A stretch of 64,000 nucleotides of DNA from Lachnospiraceae bacterium UBA3850 (GTDB taxonomy: Bacteria > Bacillota > Clostridia > Lachnospirales > Lachnospiraceae): positions 48,327 to 112,326 of the forward strand of contig DGHK01000016.1 in NCBI GenBank assembly GCA_002392655.1, read 5' to 3'. A program made the position numbers and the translations under genes. The notes beneath the pieces are model-generated. The model was not told where the DNA came from, searched no databases, and saw nothing but the letters and a program-made list of their open reading frames with translations. Shown here in pieces: positions 1-8,253 of the stretch. Each line of letters starts with the position of its first letter. Position 1 is the stretch's first letter.

Positions 1-1
1 A

Positions 2-514
2 TTTAAAAAGCTGGGATACGAGGTGATACAGCTTAGGTACGAAGGGCTTCCGAAGAAAAAGGGGAATGATGTTTCCAAAATGGGAGATACCTTTAAAATG
101 GTAATGGAGCAGACGAGATCACAACTTAGCGAGATTTTAGATAGTGCAGCTTGTGATAAGTATGACAGTATTGTTTTCGTGGGAAAAAGCATCGGTACGA
201 TAGCGGCTACCGTCTATGCAGCTGAGATGGTGGAGCAAGGGAGTGTGACCGGACTTGATAAAAGGCTTAGATTTGTTTTTATGACACCGCTCGCAGAAAC
301 ATTTAAAAAAGCTGTGTCGGTTCCGTCAATTGCATTTCACGGGACTTCTGATCCGTGGGTTCAGACAGAAATAGTGGAGCGGGAGTGTGAGAGAATGGGA
401 ACAACGCTTTATAAGTACAAGGATGCCAATCACTCGCTTGAGACAGGTGATGTTGAGGCGGATATCGAGAGTCTTGGCGATGTTATCAGGAAGATAGGGC
501 AGTTCATCAATTAA
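2..514 (+). CDS. Alpha/beta hydrolase, 5' end cut by window edge
   Basis: The frame is open from the first bases of the window, so the true N-terminus lies outside. A GTG at 23 can be read as a start, but the residues before it (FKKLGYEV) fit the usual strand-turn of small alpha/beta hydrolases, so it is probably internal. Counted from that GTG, a nucleophile elbow GKSIG sits at residues 54-58, an aspartate in SDPWV near 110, and a histidine in NHSLE near 137, giving a complete Ser-Asp-His triad. The substrate cannot be told. A terminator follows directly, so this is the last gene of its transcript. Confidence 0.75.
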   Translation, partial: FKKLGYEVIQLRYEGLPKKKGNDVSKMGDTFKMVMEQTRSQLSEILDSAACDKYDSIVFVGKSIGTIAATVYAAEMVEQGSVTGLDKRLRFVFMTPLAETFKKAVSVPSIAFHGTSDPWVQTEIVERECERMGTTLYKYKDANHSLETGDVEADIESLGDVIRKIGQFIN

Positions 515-526
515 GTTAGAAATTAT

Positions 527-551
527 AAAAACCTCTTGACAAGGGGTTTTT
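527..551 (+). terminator. Rho-independent terminator overlapping the next promoter
   Basis: An 11-bp stem (AAAAACCTCTT with AAGGGGTTTTT, one G-T pair) closes a 3-nt loop and ends in a T-run. It terminates the hydrolase transcript. The -35 hexamer of the licC promoter (536-541) lies inside the hairpin. Confidence 0.7.
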
Positions 552-564
552 ATAAGACTATAAT
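536..564 (+). promoter_or_regulatory. Sigma-A-type promoter for licC
   Basis: A consensus TTGACA at 536-541 and a consensus TATAAT at 559-564 are separated by exactly 17 bp. This is the strongest match to a vegetative promoter in the window. It faces the licC-like gene with about 60 bp of leader. Confidence 0.85.
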
Positions 565-599
565 GTTCACGAAATTACATTTATGAATAATACGTGAAC
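565..599 (+). promoter_or_regulatory. Inverted repeat around the licC transcription start
   Basis: GTTCACG at 565-571 and CGTGAAC at 593-599 form a perfect 7-bp inverted repeat just after the -10 box. It could be a repressor operator or a hairpin in the leader. The sequence does not say which. Confidence 0.4.
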
Positions 600-628
600 A
601 AGAGTTGAGAGTAAGGAAGGTGATAAAA

Positions 629-1342
629 TTGTTTAAAGCAGAGAGAGCCATAATAATGGCGGCAGGAATGGGGACACGTCTTAAGCCGGCAACGGATGAT
701 ACTCCGAAGCCTATGGTGAAGGTTAATGGCGTAAGAATAATCGATACTGTAATCGATGCGCTTCATGCAAATGGAATAAATGAGATACATATCGTTACAG
801 GATATCTGGCCGGAAGATTTTCTGAAGTTAAGCAGAAATATCCGGATGTTGACATCCTCTACAATCCCTACTATGCGACCAGAAACAATATATCATCTAT
901 GTTTGTAGCGAGAGAGTATCTGCAGAATGCCATTTGCGTTGATGGAGATCAGATCATTTATAATCCTGAGATACTTAGTCCGTATTTTGATTATTCAGGA
1001 TATGCAGGCAGCCTGCTCCACGAGGAGACAGATGAGTGGGTTATGCAGACAGACGAGCTTGGAATAGTTACGTCCGCATCTATTGGCGGAAACCATGGAT
1101 GGCAGCTTTTCGGTATCTCAAGATGGACAAGCGAGGATGGACTTAAGCTTAAGAGATATATCGAGGAAGAGTATCTTGTAAAGAAAAATTATGATATCTG
1201 GTGGGATAACATACCGCTTTTCATTCATCCGGAAGATTTTAAGCTCAAGGTCAGAAGGATAATGAAGGGTGACTTAAAAGAGATAGATAATTTCTACGAA
1301 TTGATAGAAGTTTGCGGAAGAGACGTAAGGAAGGCCGGTTAA
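629..1342 (+). CDS. licC: LicC-like phosphocholine cytidylyltransferase
   Basis: This nucleotidyltransferase probably joins CTP and phosphocholine to give CDP-choline for decorating surface polymers. The N-terminal Rossmann motif AAGMGTRLKP is at residues 11-20, followed by KPMVKVNG and the product-binding stretch YNPYYATRNNISS typical of LicC; WWDNI near the end also fits. TTG at 629 is chosen because AAGGAAGGTGA lies about 6 bp upstream; an upstream in-frame TTG at 605 would put that ribosome binding site inside the gene. The resulting 237 aa matches the family length. Other sugar-phosphate nucleotidyltransferases share the fold, so substrate is inferred. The stop codon overlaps the convergent flavin reductase by 4 bp. 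Confidence 0.75.
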   Translation: MFKAERAIIMAAGMGTRLKPATDDTPKPMVKVNGVRIIDTVIDALHANGINEIHIVTGYLAGRFSEVKQKYPDVDILYNPYYATRNNISSMFVAREYLQNAICVDGDQIIYNPEILSPYFDYSGYAGSLLHEETDEWVMQTDELGIVTSASIGGNHGWQLFGISRWTSEDGLKLKRYIEEEYLVKKNYDIWWDNIPLFIHPEDFKLKVRRIMKGDLKEIDNFYELIEVCGRDVRKAG

Positions 1343-1941
1343 GCCTTCCTTCTTTTTTTAGGTTTATTCTTTGAATTGGTTTTCTTTTTCACTGAATAGC
1401 CGAACTGTCCCAGCTTCTTTCCCAGTGCAAAGTAATCGCCGTGGGAGTACGCAATCAGATTCGTAGCTCGCAGGTCGAAGCGGCCCTTCTCATCCATATA
1501 CTTATCATCAACGGTTACTCCGACAACCTCAGCAATGAACAAATGATGAGTACCAAGCTTCTCTATCTTCTTAACCTTGCAATATATATTTACCGGACTC
1601 TCGTCTATGGCGGGAGTCTTTAGATATTCGGAAACATATTCCGTAAGCTTCATTTCCTTAAACTTATCATACTTGCTTCCAGAGCGAACGCCACACCAGT
1701 CGCAGGCACGTGTGAGCTCTGCTGTAACTAAGTTAACAACAAACTCTCCGGTTTCCTTGATTATGTCATAAGAGTACCTCTCCGGTCGGATCGATACAGA
1801 AAGCATCGCCGGGTCAGAACAGATAGTTCCCGCCCATGCGAGAGTGATTATATTTGCCTTTTCTCCCGGTCTTTTGCAACTGACCATAACAGCAGGCACA
1901 GGGTAGAGCATATTACCGGGTTTCCATGATTCCTTCGCCAT
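1339..1941 (-). CDS. Flavin reductase family protein (FMN-binding)
   Basis: A 200-aa cytoplasmic flavoprotein of the flavin reductase-like split-barrel family. Visible hallmarks are the N-terminal NMLYPVPAVMVSC, IITLAWAGTICSDPAM (FMN phosphate-binding region), the SIRPERYSYD segment and EFVVNLVT. Members bind FMN and reduce flavins with NAD(P)H or act in uncharacterised redox reactions. The start at 1941 is supported by GGAGGAAT a few bases upstream; a longer frame from 1956 would read through that site. The C-terminus is a lysine/arginine-rich tail (KKKTNSKNKPKKRRKA), an unusual extension that may bind nucleic acid or be disordered. It is transcribed toward licC and the stop codons overlap. 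Confidence 0.85.
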   Translation of the reverse strand: MAKESWKPGNMLYPVPAVMVSCKRPGEKANIITLAWAGTICSDPAMLSVSIRPERYSYDIIKETGEFVVNLVTAELTRACDWCGVRSGSKYDKFKEMKLTEYVSEYLKTPAIDESPVNIYCKVKKIEKLGTHHLFIAEVVGVTVDDKYMDEKGRFDLRATNLIAYSHGDYFALGKKLGQFGYSVKKKTNSKNKPKKRRKA

Positions 1942-1993
1942 AATTCCTCCAATCATTAAGTAGGATATCGTTATAGTAGCATATTTTCATTTT

Positions 1994-2078
1994 AGGTGCC
2001 ACATATAGGTACCGTGTACCAAAACGGCAAAAGGTGCCAGGTACCAAAACGGCAAAAGGTGCCAGGTACCAAAACGGC
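1994..2078. repeat. Tandem 25-bp repeat island
   Basis: Two perfect consecutive copies of a 25-bp unit lie at 2029-2053 and 2054-2078, with core GGTGCCAGGTACCAAAACGG. A degenerate partial copy precedes them (GGTGCC at 1995-2000, GTACCAAAACGGC at 2016-2028). The unit ends GTGCC and GGCAC can pair, so each copy can form a small hairpin. It is noncoding and lies between divergent genes. It resembles intergenic palindromic repeats of Clostridia, but this is from memory only. Confidence 0.7.
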
Positions 2079-2095
2079 ACGGTGTTTTAAAAAAA

Positions 2096-2124
2096 TTGTA
2101 TTTCTATTTATCGTAATATATAAT
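2096..2124 (+). promoter_or_regulatory. Promoter for pyrC
   Basis: TTGTAT at 2096-2101 and a perfect TATAAT at 2119-2124 are 17 bp apart. The start point would be about 2131, immediately before the GGGGAC hairpin. Confidence 0.6.
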
Positions 2125-2133
2125 TGAAGTCAA

Positions 2134-2169
2134 TGGGGACAGACCTATGAGTCAAAAGAACCGTCCCCA
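2134..2169 (+). repeat. GGGGAC/GTCCCC inverted repeat in the pyrC leader
   Basis: TGGGGAC and GTCCCCA arms enclose a loop containing GAGTCAAAAGAA. The hairpin falls between the predicted pyrC start point and its ribosome binding site, followed by a T-rich stretch (2178-2185). It could influence pyrC expression or simply be a mobile palindromic repeat. No PyrR-binding consensus is visible. Confidence 0.5.
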
Positions 2170-2195
2170 CTCTACTTATTTTTTTGGAGGCGGAT

Positions 2196-3494
2196 ATGTT
2201 ATATATAAGGAATGGCAGGATTGTGGATCCGGTGACGAAAATGGATGAGGTTGGAGATGTAGCACTTCATAATGGTATGGTTGTCGGAGCAGGTAAAGGC
2301 CTTGATATAGAGGAAGTGAAGGCGAGATATGATGTGTCAGATTCGGATATAGAGGAGATAGATGCGAGCGGGCTTGTGGTAGCACCCGGGCTGGTTGACA
2401 CACATGTTCATTTCAGGGATCCGGGTTTTACCTATAAAGAGGATATAGATACAGGTGCGGCAGCCGCTGCAAGGGGTGGATTCACGACAGTGGTCTGCAT
2501 GGCAAACACGAAGCCTGTGGTCGATAACACGGAGACACTCGAGTATATACAGAAAAAAGGAGAGAAAACTCCTATTCATGTGCTTCAGGCAGCAACCGTG
2601 ACGAAGGGGATGGCCGGTGAAGAGCTGGTTGATATGGACGCACTGGCTGACGCAGGAGCGGCAAGCTTTACTGATGATGGACTTCCTATAATGAGTGAGG
2701 AGGTTCTCTATAATGCCATGCTCAAGGTAAAGGAGCTGGATCTTCCGATAAGTCTTCATGAGGAGGACCCACTTTTTGTTATTCAGCCTGGAGTAAATAT
2801 GGGAGAAGTATCAAAACAGCTTGGCTACGGTGGTGCTTCAAGAACGGCTGAAGATGTAATGGTTGCAAGAGACGTAGCCATGGCGGTTGAGACCGGAGCT
2901 ACACTTGTAATCCAGCATATCAGCTCAAGAAACAGCGTTGAGTTTGTTCGTGCAGGAAAGAAGCTTGGTGGAGATATACATGCCGAAGCAACACCTCACC
3001 ATTTCACACTTACGGAAGATGCAGTGCTTAAGTACGGAACAAATGCAAGAATGAATCCACCGGTCAGAGAGGAATCTGACAGACTGGCTATAATAGAAGG
3101 AATCAAGGACGGAACTATTGATGTAATCGTTACAGATCATGCACCTCATTCAAAGGAAGAAAAGGAATGTGAGATGGCAAAGGCTCCAAGTGGAATCATC
3201 GGACTTGAAACCTCTCTCGGGCTTGGTATAAAGAGTCTGGTTCAACCCGGACATATAACATTATGTAAACTAATGGAACTTATGAGCAAGAATCCTGCTG
3301 AGCTCTATCGAATGATACCAGGAAGCTTCGAAATAGGAGCTCCGGCAGATATAGTTATCTTTGGAGAAAATGAGGAGTGGGTTGTAAAGGACTATGCATC
3401 GAAGGCTGAGAACAGTCCATTTACCGGATGGACTCTTCCGGGCAAGGTGCACTACACTATCTGTAATGGAAAAGTAGCATACAGTGAGGAATAA
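2196..3494 (+). CDS. pyrC: Dihydroorotase, class I
   Basis: Catalyses reversible cyclisation of N-carbamoyl-aspartate to dihydroorotate, step three of pyrimidine synthesis, in the cytoplasm. The zinc-binding HxH is in THVHFRDPG (His70 and His72), the EATPHHFTLTED block and the catalytic DHAPHSKEEK block are intact, and the 432-aa length is typical of class I enzymes. The ATG at 2196 is chosen because GGAGG lies 5 bp upstream; an upstream TTG at 2184 overlaps that site. No other pyr gene is adjacent; the next genes encode an ABC exporter, starting 2 bp after the stop. Confidence 0.95.
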   Translation: MLYIRNGRIVDPVTKMDEVGDVALHNGMVVGAGKGLDIEEVKARYDVSDSDIEEIDASGLVVAPGLVDTHVHFRDPGFTYKEDIDTGAAAAARGGFTTVVCMANTKPVVDNTETLEYIQKKGEKTPIHVLQAATVTKGMAGEELVDMDALADAGAASFTDDGLPIMSEEVLYNAMLKVKELDLPISLHEEDPLFVIQPGVNMGEVSKQLGYGGASRTAEDVMVARDVAMAVETGATLVIQHISSRNSVEFVRAGKKLGGDIHAEATPHHFTLTEDAVLKYGTNARMNPPVREESDRLAIIEGIKDGTIDVIVTDHAPHSKEEKECEMAKAPSGIIGLETSLGLGIKSLVQPGHITLCKLMELMSKNPAELYRMIPGSFEIGAPADIVIFGENEEWVVKDYASKAENSPFTGWTLPGKVHYTICNGKVAYSEE

Positions 3495-3496
3495 AT

Positions 3497-4195
3497 ATGT
3501 CTTACATAGTATTTGATGATGTAGATAAGGAATATCGTGGAGAAGTAAAGGTTCTGGCAGTTAAGGACTGCAGCTTCGAGATAGAAGAAGGAGAGATGGT
3601 GGCAATCCTCGGCCAAAGCGGCGCGGGCAAGACCACAATCCTTAACATGCTCGGGGGGATGGACAGTCCAACTGCAGGCCGTATCGTCGTAGACGGAAAA
3701 GAGATATCCGGGATGAAAAATAAGGAGCTGATACAGTACCGCAGAAATGATATCGGTTTTGTATTCCAGTTTTATAATCTCGTAGCAAACCTGACAGCTA
3801 TAGAAAATGTAGAACTGGCCTGTCAGCTGTGTAAGGATGCATTTGAGCCGGTTGAGGTTATGGTGGAGGTCGGGCTCGGAAAAAGAATCGACAGCTTCCC
3901 AAGCCAGCTCTCGGGTGGTGAACAGCAGAGAGTTGCCATAGCACGTGCCATAGCCAAGAACCCGAAGATTCTTCTGTGCGATGAGCCGACAGGCGCACTG
4001 GACTCCGAGACGGGTAAGAAGATCATAAAGCTTCTTGTGGAAACCTGCAGGAACAGGGGCGTGACAACCGTCATAGTAACGCATAATCAGGATATTGCAT
4101 CGGTCTGTGATAAGGTAATAAGGATAAAAAACGGTTCAGTTGACAAGGTCAAGATAAATGAGAAACCACTTGATCCGGATGAACTGGACTGGTAA
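3497..4195 (+). CDS. ABC transporter ATP-binding protein (MacB/LolD type)
   Basis: A 232-aa ATPase that powers the FtsX-type permease encoded next. Walker A GQSGAGKT is at residues 39-46, the signature [14 protein letters not shown] near 138-151, and Walker [12 protein letters not shown] near 158-168, all intact. The sequence [20 protein letters not shown] is the classical Q-loop region of the family that handles lipoproteins, antimicrobial peptides or mechanotransmission. The substrate is not identifiable. The gene begins 2 bp after pyrC and is followed after 24 bp by the permease, so the three are probably co-transcribed. Confidence 0.92.
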   Translation: MSYIVFDDVDKEYRGEVKVLAVKDCSFEIEEGEMVAILGQSGAGKTTILNMLGGMDSPTAGRIVVDGKEISGMKNKELIQYRRNDIGFVFQFYNLVANLTAIENVELACQLCKDAFEPVEVMVEVGLGKRIDSFPSQLSGGEQQRVAIARAIAKNPKILLCDEPTGALDSETGKKIIKLLVETCRNRGVTTVIVTHNQDIASVCDKVIRIKNGSVDKVKINEKPLDPDELDW

Positions 4196-4219
4196 TAGGA
4201 AACAATTGGACACAAAGTT

Positions 4220-7078
4220 ATGTTAACCAAGAATGCGCTTAAGAAAATAAAAAAATCACTGGGAAGATTTATCTCTCTTATAGCGATAATTCTAATCGGA
4301 GTTGGATTCTATGCAGGTATTCGTCAATCGATACCTGCTATTCGTGATGTTCAAAATGAGTTTACCAAGAACACCAATCTGATGGATATTCATCTTGTAA
4401 GTACTCTCGGACTAACGGATGATGATATTACTGAACTCGAAAAGCTGGGTACAGTAGAGAGAGTTACTGCAGGCTACAGTGAGTACGTATACGATGGAGA
4501 AGATGTTATACGTGTTCTATCTGTAGATAATCAGATAAATAGGACCAAACTCAAGGATGGAACCAGACCTGTAGAAAGTGACGAATGTCTGGCAGATGCA
4601 GCATTTTATAAGGTTGGTGATGTGATAACCATACGCGAACCCTCAGGAGATGAGGCGGACGATGCGGACGATGCAGAAAACTCCGAAGCCCCGGATAAAA
4701 CTGATGAAGACGCTGCTGAGACAGCTACAGATGGAGATGCAGAAGAAGAGGATGGAAATCTGAGAGTTCACAAGTTCAAGGTTGTTGGAACTGTTGTCAG
4801 TCCTCTTTACATGGGTGGAGATTATGGAAGTGTAAGCATCGGAAGCGGAAAGCTGAAGTCTTATATACTTGTGGACAAGGAATGCTTTAATCTGGAAGCC
4901 TATACAGATATATATATCACAATGAGTAAAAATGATGAGGATGTTCCGTACTCAGCCTCATATGATAAAAAGGTTGATGATCTGAAAGAACGTATCGACA
5001 AAATAAAGGAGAGTAGGCAGGCTGCGAGAGAAAAAGAGGTATATGAAAAAGCGAAGCAGACTGCATATAACAAAGTAGAAGAGGAACGTGAAAGGATACG
5101 AAAAGAGGTTCGTGAGGAGCTGGAAAAACGTATCAGAGATGAGATAGAAGCAGAGAGAGAAAAACAGAAGGGTAAGCTTAAGAAGAAGGCGGCGGAGCTT
5201 GGACTTCCACTGGATACTGTGATAGATACTCTCTCAGATGGAACTAAACAGCTGTTCTCGCCAATAACGGACGTTGAAGTCGATGCTATGGTGGATGATG
5301 AAATGGACGAAACTATGGCGACAGCAATGGACGAAGCAAAGGATCTGGCCGTTGATGAGATAGAGATACCGGAATGTAAGTGGTATGTTTTCAACAGAAC
5401 AGATGAGATAGCAACCTACAAAACACTTAAGGATCAGTATGATGAGGTAGAGGCTATTGCGGATATTATACCGCTCTTCTTTATAGTTATCGTCATTTTG
5501 ATGACCTCAAATACGATGTCCAGAATGATCGCAGAAGAGAGAAGTGAGATGGGAACACTGACTTCTCTCGGATTTTCGAATGCCATGATAATCGGAAGCT
5601 ATATGATATATGTCTTACTTGCGACGCTGATTGGAGTCATCGGTGGATACTTCCTCGGTGTATGGATCCTTCCGGGATTTGTCTATGGGTGTTTCCCTCT
5701 TTATCTTCCGAATATCAGATATATGATCGACTGGAAGATGATAGTGGGCTCCTTCATCGTATCAATTCTTATAATGACTGCAGTTACAGTGTACAGCTGT
5801 ATGATGGAGCTTAAGCATAAGCCTGCATATCTGCTCAGACCGGTTCCTCCGAAGAAGGGCAAGAAGCTCTTCCTTGAAAAAATAAAGCCGGTATGGAGCA
5901 GGCTGTCCTTCTCGTGGAAGACAACTATCCGTAACATATTCCGATACAAGAGAAGAGTTATTATGACTGTGATCGGAATCGGCGGTTGTACATTTCTTAT
6001 GCTCATCGGATTTGCGCTGAGAGACTCCATAAGCGTTATAGGAGACAGGCAGTTTTCCGATATAGTTCACTACGATGTGATGGCGGTTATGGATACGGGC
6101 GTGGCAGAGTATTCGAAGATAGACAGCGATGGTGAGGATTTGGATAAGCTGTTTATCGATCCGCTGATGATGAGACAGGAACAGCTTCAGATAGAAAATG
6201 AGGATACGAGAGTTGATGTATATCTTCTGGTGCCGGACAGGAACAGCGATAAATTCAGTAAGTACTTTACTCTGAGATCAGCCGACCCTCGTGATATAGG
6301 AGATCAGTATAAGAATGAATACAAAAAGGGTGAGGCGCTCACACTGGATAGTGAGGGTGTTATCATCACACCGAGGATCGCATACAGGCTGGGACTCAAG
6401 ATAGGAGACAAGATAGTTCTTAAGAATGAGGACGGTGAGCAGTTCAGTGTCAAGGTAAGTGCTTTCACGGAAAACTACGTTTCAAATTATGTTTATATGT
6501 CGGAGGATCTTTACAGAAGTACCTTCAGGAAGGGTGTTATGTATAACACTATCGTTTCCGAAGCAGGAATAAAGGATGCGAATCAGCTGTCGAAGAAGCT
6601 TTACGACATAGATACATTTGTAAGTGTCAGCATAGCTGAAAATGTAAAAGAGAAAGCAAACGATACTATAAAGGGACTGGACAGCATCGTGGCACTTTTG
6701 GTTGTCATATCGTCGCTTCTTGCATTTACGGTTATTTATAATCTGATATCCATAAATATAAGTGAGAGGACTAGGGAGATCGCAACACTCAAGGTGCTTG
6801 GATTTACGCACGTCGAAACGAACCGATATATATATAATGAGACTATCATAAGCAGTATAATCGGTATAATCATCGGGCTTGCCATCACACCATATCTGCA
6901 CGGGCTGGTGCTGAGTCTCGTGGGAGTTGACAATATGGTATTTGTAAGAGTGATAAATACTTCCAGCTTCCTCTTTGCTACGGGGCTGTCATTTTTCTTC
7001 ACTATGATCATGATGCTTGTTACATATGTAAAGCTTCGCAGGATAAATATGATAGAATCACTTAAATCAGTGGACTAG
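4220..7078 (+). CDS. ABC transporter permease with two FtsX domains
   Basis: A 952-aa permease partnering the preceding ATPase. One membrane segment near residues 13-33 is followed by a long extracytoplasmic part, three segments at about 415-520 (first FtsX domain), another at about 580-600, a second extracytoplasmic domain, and three more at about 823-935 (second FtsX domain). Two insertions stand out in the first extracytoplasmic part: an acidic Asp/Glu/Ala-rich stretch near residues 140-180 and a highly charged helix near 252-330, rich in E-R-K heptads and predicted coiled coil. Such permeases usually do not transport small solutes but move lipids or peptides or transmit force. The ribosome binding site is weak, suggesting coupling to the ATPase gene. 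Confidence 0.88.
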   Translation: MLTKNALKKIKKSLGRFISLIAIILIGVGFYAGIRQSIPAIRDVQNEFTKNTNLMDIHLVSTLGLTDDDITELEKLGTVERVTAGYSEYVYDGEDVIRVLSVDNQINRTKLKDGTRPVESDECLADAAFYKVGDVITIREPSGDEADDADDAENSEAPDKTDEDAAETATDGDAEEEDGNLRVHKFKVVGTVVSPLYMGGDYGSVSIGSGKLKSYILVDKECFNLEAYTDIYITMSKNDEDVPYSASYDKKVDDLKERIDKIKESRQAAREKEVYEKAKQTAYNKVEEERERIRKEVREELEKRIRDEIEAEREKQKGKLKKKAAELGLPLDTVIDTLSDGTKQLFSPITDVEVDAMVDDEMDETMATAMDEAKDLAVDEIEIPECKWYVFNRTDEIATYKTLKDQYDEVEAIADIIPLFFIVIVILMTSNTMSRMIAEERSEMGTLTSLGFSNAMIIGSYMIYVLLATLIGVIGGYFLGVWILPGFVYGCFPLYLPNIRYMIDWKMIVGSFIVSILIMTAVTVYSCMMELKHKPAYLLRPVPPKKGKKLFLEKIKPVWSRLSFSWKTTIRNIFRYKRRVIMTVIGIGGCTFLMLIGFALRDSISVIGDRQFSDIVHYDVMAVMDTGVAEYSKIDSDGEDLDKLFIDPLMMRQEQLQIENEDTRVDVYLLVPDRNSDKFSKYFTLRSADPRDIGDQYKNEYKKGEALTLDSEGVIITPRIAYRLGLKIGDKIVLKNEDGEQFSVKVSAFTENYVSNYVYMSEDLYRSTFRKGVMYNTIVSEAGIKDANQLSKKLYDIDTFVSVSIAENVKEKANDTIKGLDSIVALLVVISSLLAFTVIYNLISINISERTREIATLKVLGFTHVETNRYIYNETIISSIIGIIIGLAITPYLHGLVLSLVGVDNMVFVRVINTSSFLFATGLSFFFTMIMMLVTYVKLRRINMIESLKSVD

Positions 7079-7097
7079 GTGACAAGGTCATTAAAGT

Positions 7098-7126
7098 TTG
7101 CATTATTATGGATTAACGAGTATAAT
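7098..7126 (+). promoter_or_regulatory. Promoter for the YhaO/YhaN-like operon
   Basis: TTGCAT at 7098-7103 and TATAAT at 7121-7126 are 17 bp apart. A small hairpin in the leader follows at 7135-7153 (TTGTGGCA with TGCCGCAA, 3-nt loop). Confidence 0.6.
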
Positions 7127-7188
7127 TAATAAGATTGTGGCATAGTGCCGCAAATGACTTTAGATATACGTGATGGAGGGCTTAACAT

Positions 7189-8253
7189 ATGAAGTTCATT
7201 CATATAGCCGACGTTCATCTTTTTGCAACCCCGGACGAGCAGTTTCCATGGGGCGAAAAAAGAACCAAAGAAATAGAAGAGACCTTTGAGGTTATCATAG
7301 ATGACTGCAACACAAAGGATATAGACCTTCTTCTTATAGCCGGAAATCTGTTTGACAGGTCTCCGTCGGTAGAGGATCTTATCTATGTTGATGACAAGCT
7401 TATGCGCCTGGAGAAGACAAGGACTGTAATCCTTTCAGGTTGTGATGACTATATTGTGCCGGGCTCAGACAGTGCAGCCTATAAGTTCAGATCACGTACG
7501 GTTATCCTTCCGCCGGATAAGACTACAAATGCTTATCTAAGAGGAATCAATACCTGCGTAACAGGCTTCAGCTACGGAAAGCCTGAGTACAGGGACAGGA
7601 TACTTGAGGACATAGATCCCGGAAGAAAGGATGCGATTAATATCCTGCTGGGTCATGGCGGAGATTCCACGCATATGCCTTTTAAGAAGGAAAAGCTTGC
7701 ATCTAAGGGCTATGATTATGTGGCTATGGGATATATCAGACGTCCGCTTCATATCCTGAAGAACAGAATGGCCTATGCGGGTTCGCCGGAACCGCTTGGT
7801 CCAAAGGAAACAGGCAGACATGGATATGTCATAGGTGAGATAACAGGTGAAGGAACTACTATTGAGTGGTGCCCGATCGCGCGTCGTAACTATGTTGATA
7901 TCAGTATCACTATGAAACCGGAGCTTGATGCAAGAGATATCGTGAACAAGCTTGATGAGAAGATGTTGAAGCTGGGAAATGAAAATATATACAGAATCAT
8001 TTTCAAGGGCTTTGCAAACCGTGATATGAGTTTTGATCTCACGAGAATTCATGAGAGATATAACATATATGATATAGTCAACATGACTATATCCAGCGAA
8101 GATGAGAAGATGCTTCGCGTAGAGAATGAGACAAATATGATGGGCAGCTTTATAAGAGAAGTAAAAGAAGCGTATACCTTGAACGAGGGTGTCAGAAATA
8201 AGGCATTGAGATATGGTATGGAAGCGCTGATCATGGCAGGAGAGAATGAATAA
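7189..8253 (+). CDS. YhaO/SbcD-like metallophosphoesterase, catalytic motifs eroded
   Basis: A 354-aa protein with the Mre11/SbcD/YhaO nuclease layout. The first metal motif is kept (ADVH, Asp8 and His10) and so is His156 in GHGGDS. The others differ from the family pattern: GDLF is GNLF (Asn53), GNHD is GCDD (Cys85, Asp86) and the final GHIH is GYIR (Tyr182, Arg184). At least four expected metal ligands or catalytic residues are replaced, so nuclease activity is doubtful and the protein may be structural or regulatory. GGAGGG precedes the ATG. It ends directly against the ATPase partner gene, the normal arrangement for YhaO-YhaN pairs in Firmicutes. Confidence 0.82.
   Translation: MKFIHIADVHLFATPDEQFPWGEKRTKEIEETFEVIIDDCNTKDIDLLLIAGNLFDRSPSVEDLIYVDDKLMRLEKTRTVILSGCDDYIVPGSDSAAYKFRSRTVILPPDKTTNAYLRGINTCVTGFSYGKPEYRDRILEDIDPGRKDAINILLGHGGDSTHMPFKKEKLASKGYDYVAMGYIRRPLHILKNRMAYAGSPEPLGPKETGRHGYVIGEITGEGTTIEWCPIARRNYVDISITMKPELDARDIVNKLDEKMLKLGNENIYRIIFKGFANRDMSFDLTRIHERYNIYDIVNMTISSEDEKMLRVENETNMMGSFIREVKEAYTLNEGVRNKALRYGMEALIMAGENE

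Noticed and set aside
1994..2078. Possible CRISPR array from the 25-bp repeats
   Set aside because: The two perfect copies are directly adjacent with no spacers, and no cas genes are present.
4900..5394. Long antisense reading frame inside the ABC permease gene
   Set aside because: It is a serine-rich shadow of the charged coiled-coil codons, with no ribosome binding site or recognisable domain.
7189..8253. Calling the YhaO-like gene a pseudogene
   Set aside because: The reading frame is full length with a good ribosome binding site and an intact partner arrangement; only catalytic residues differ.
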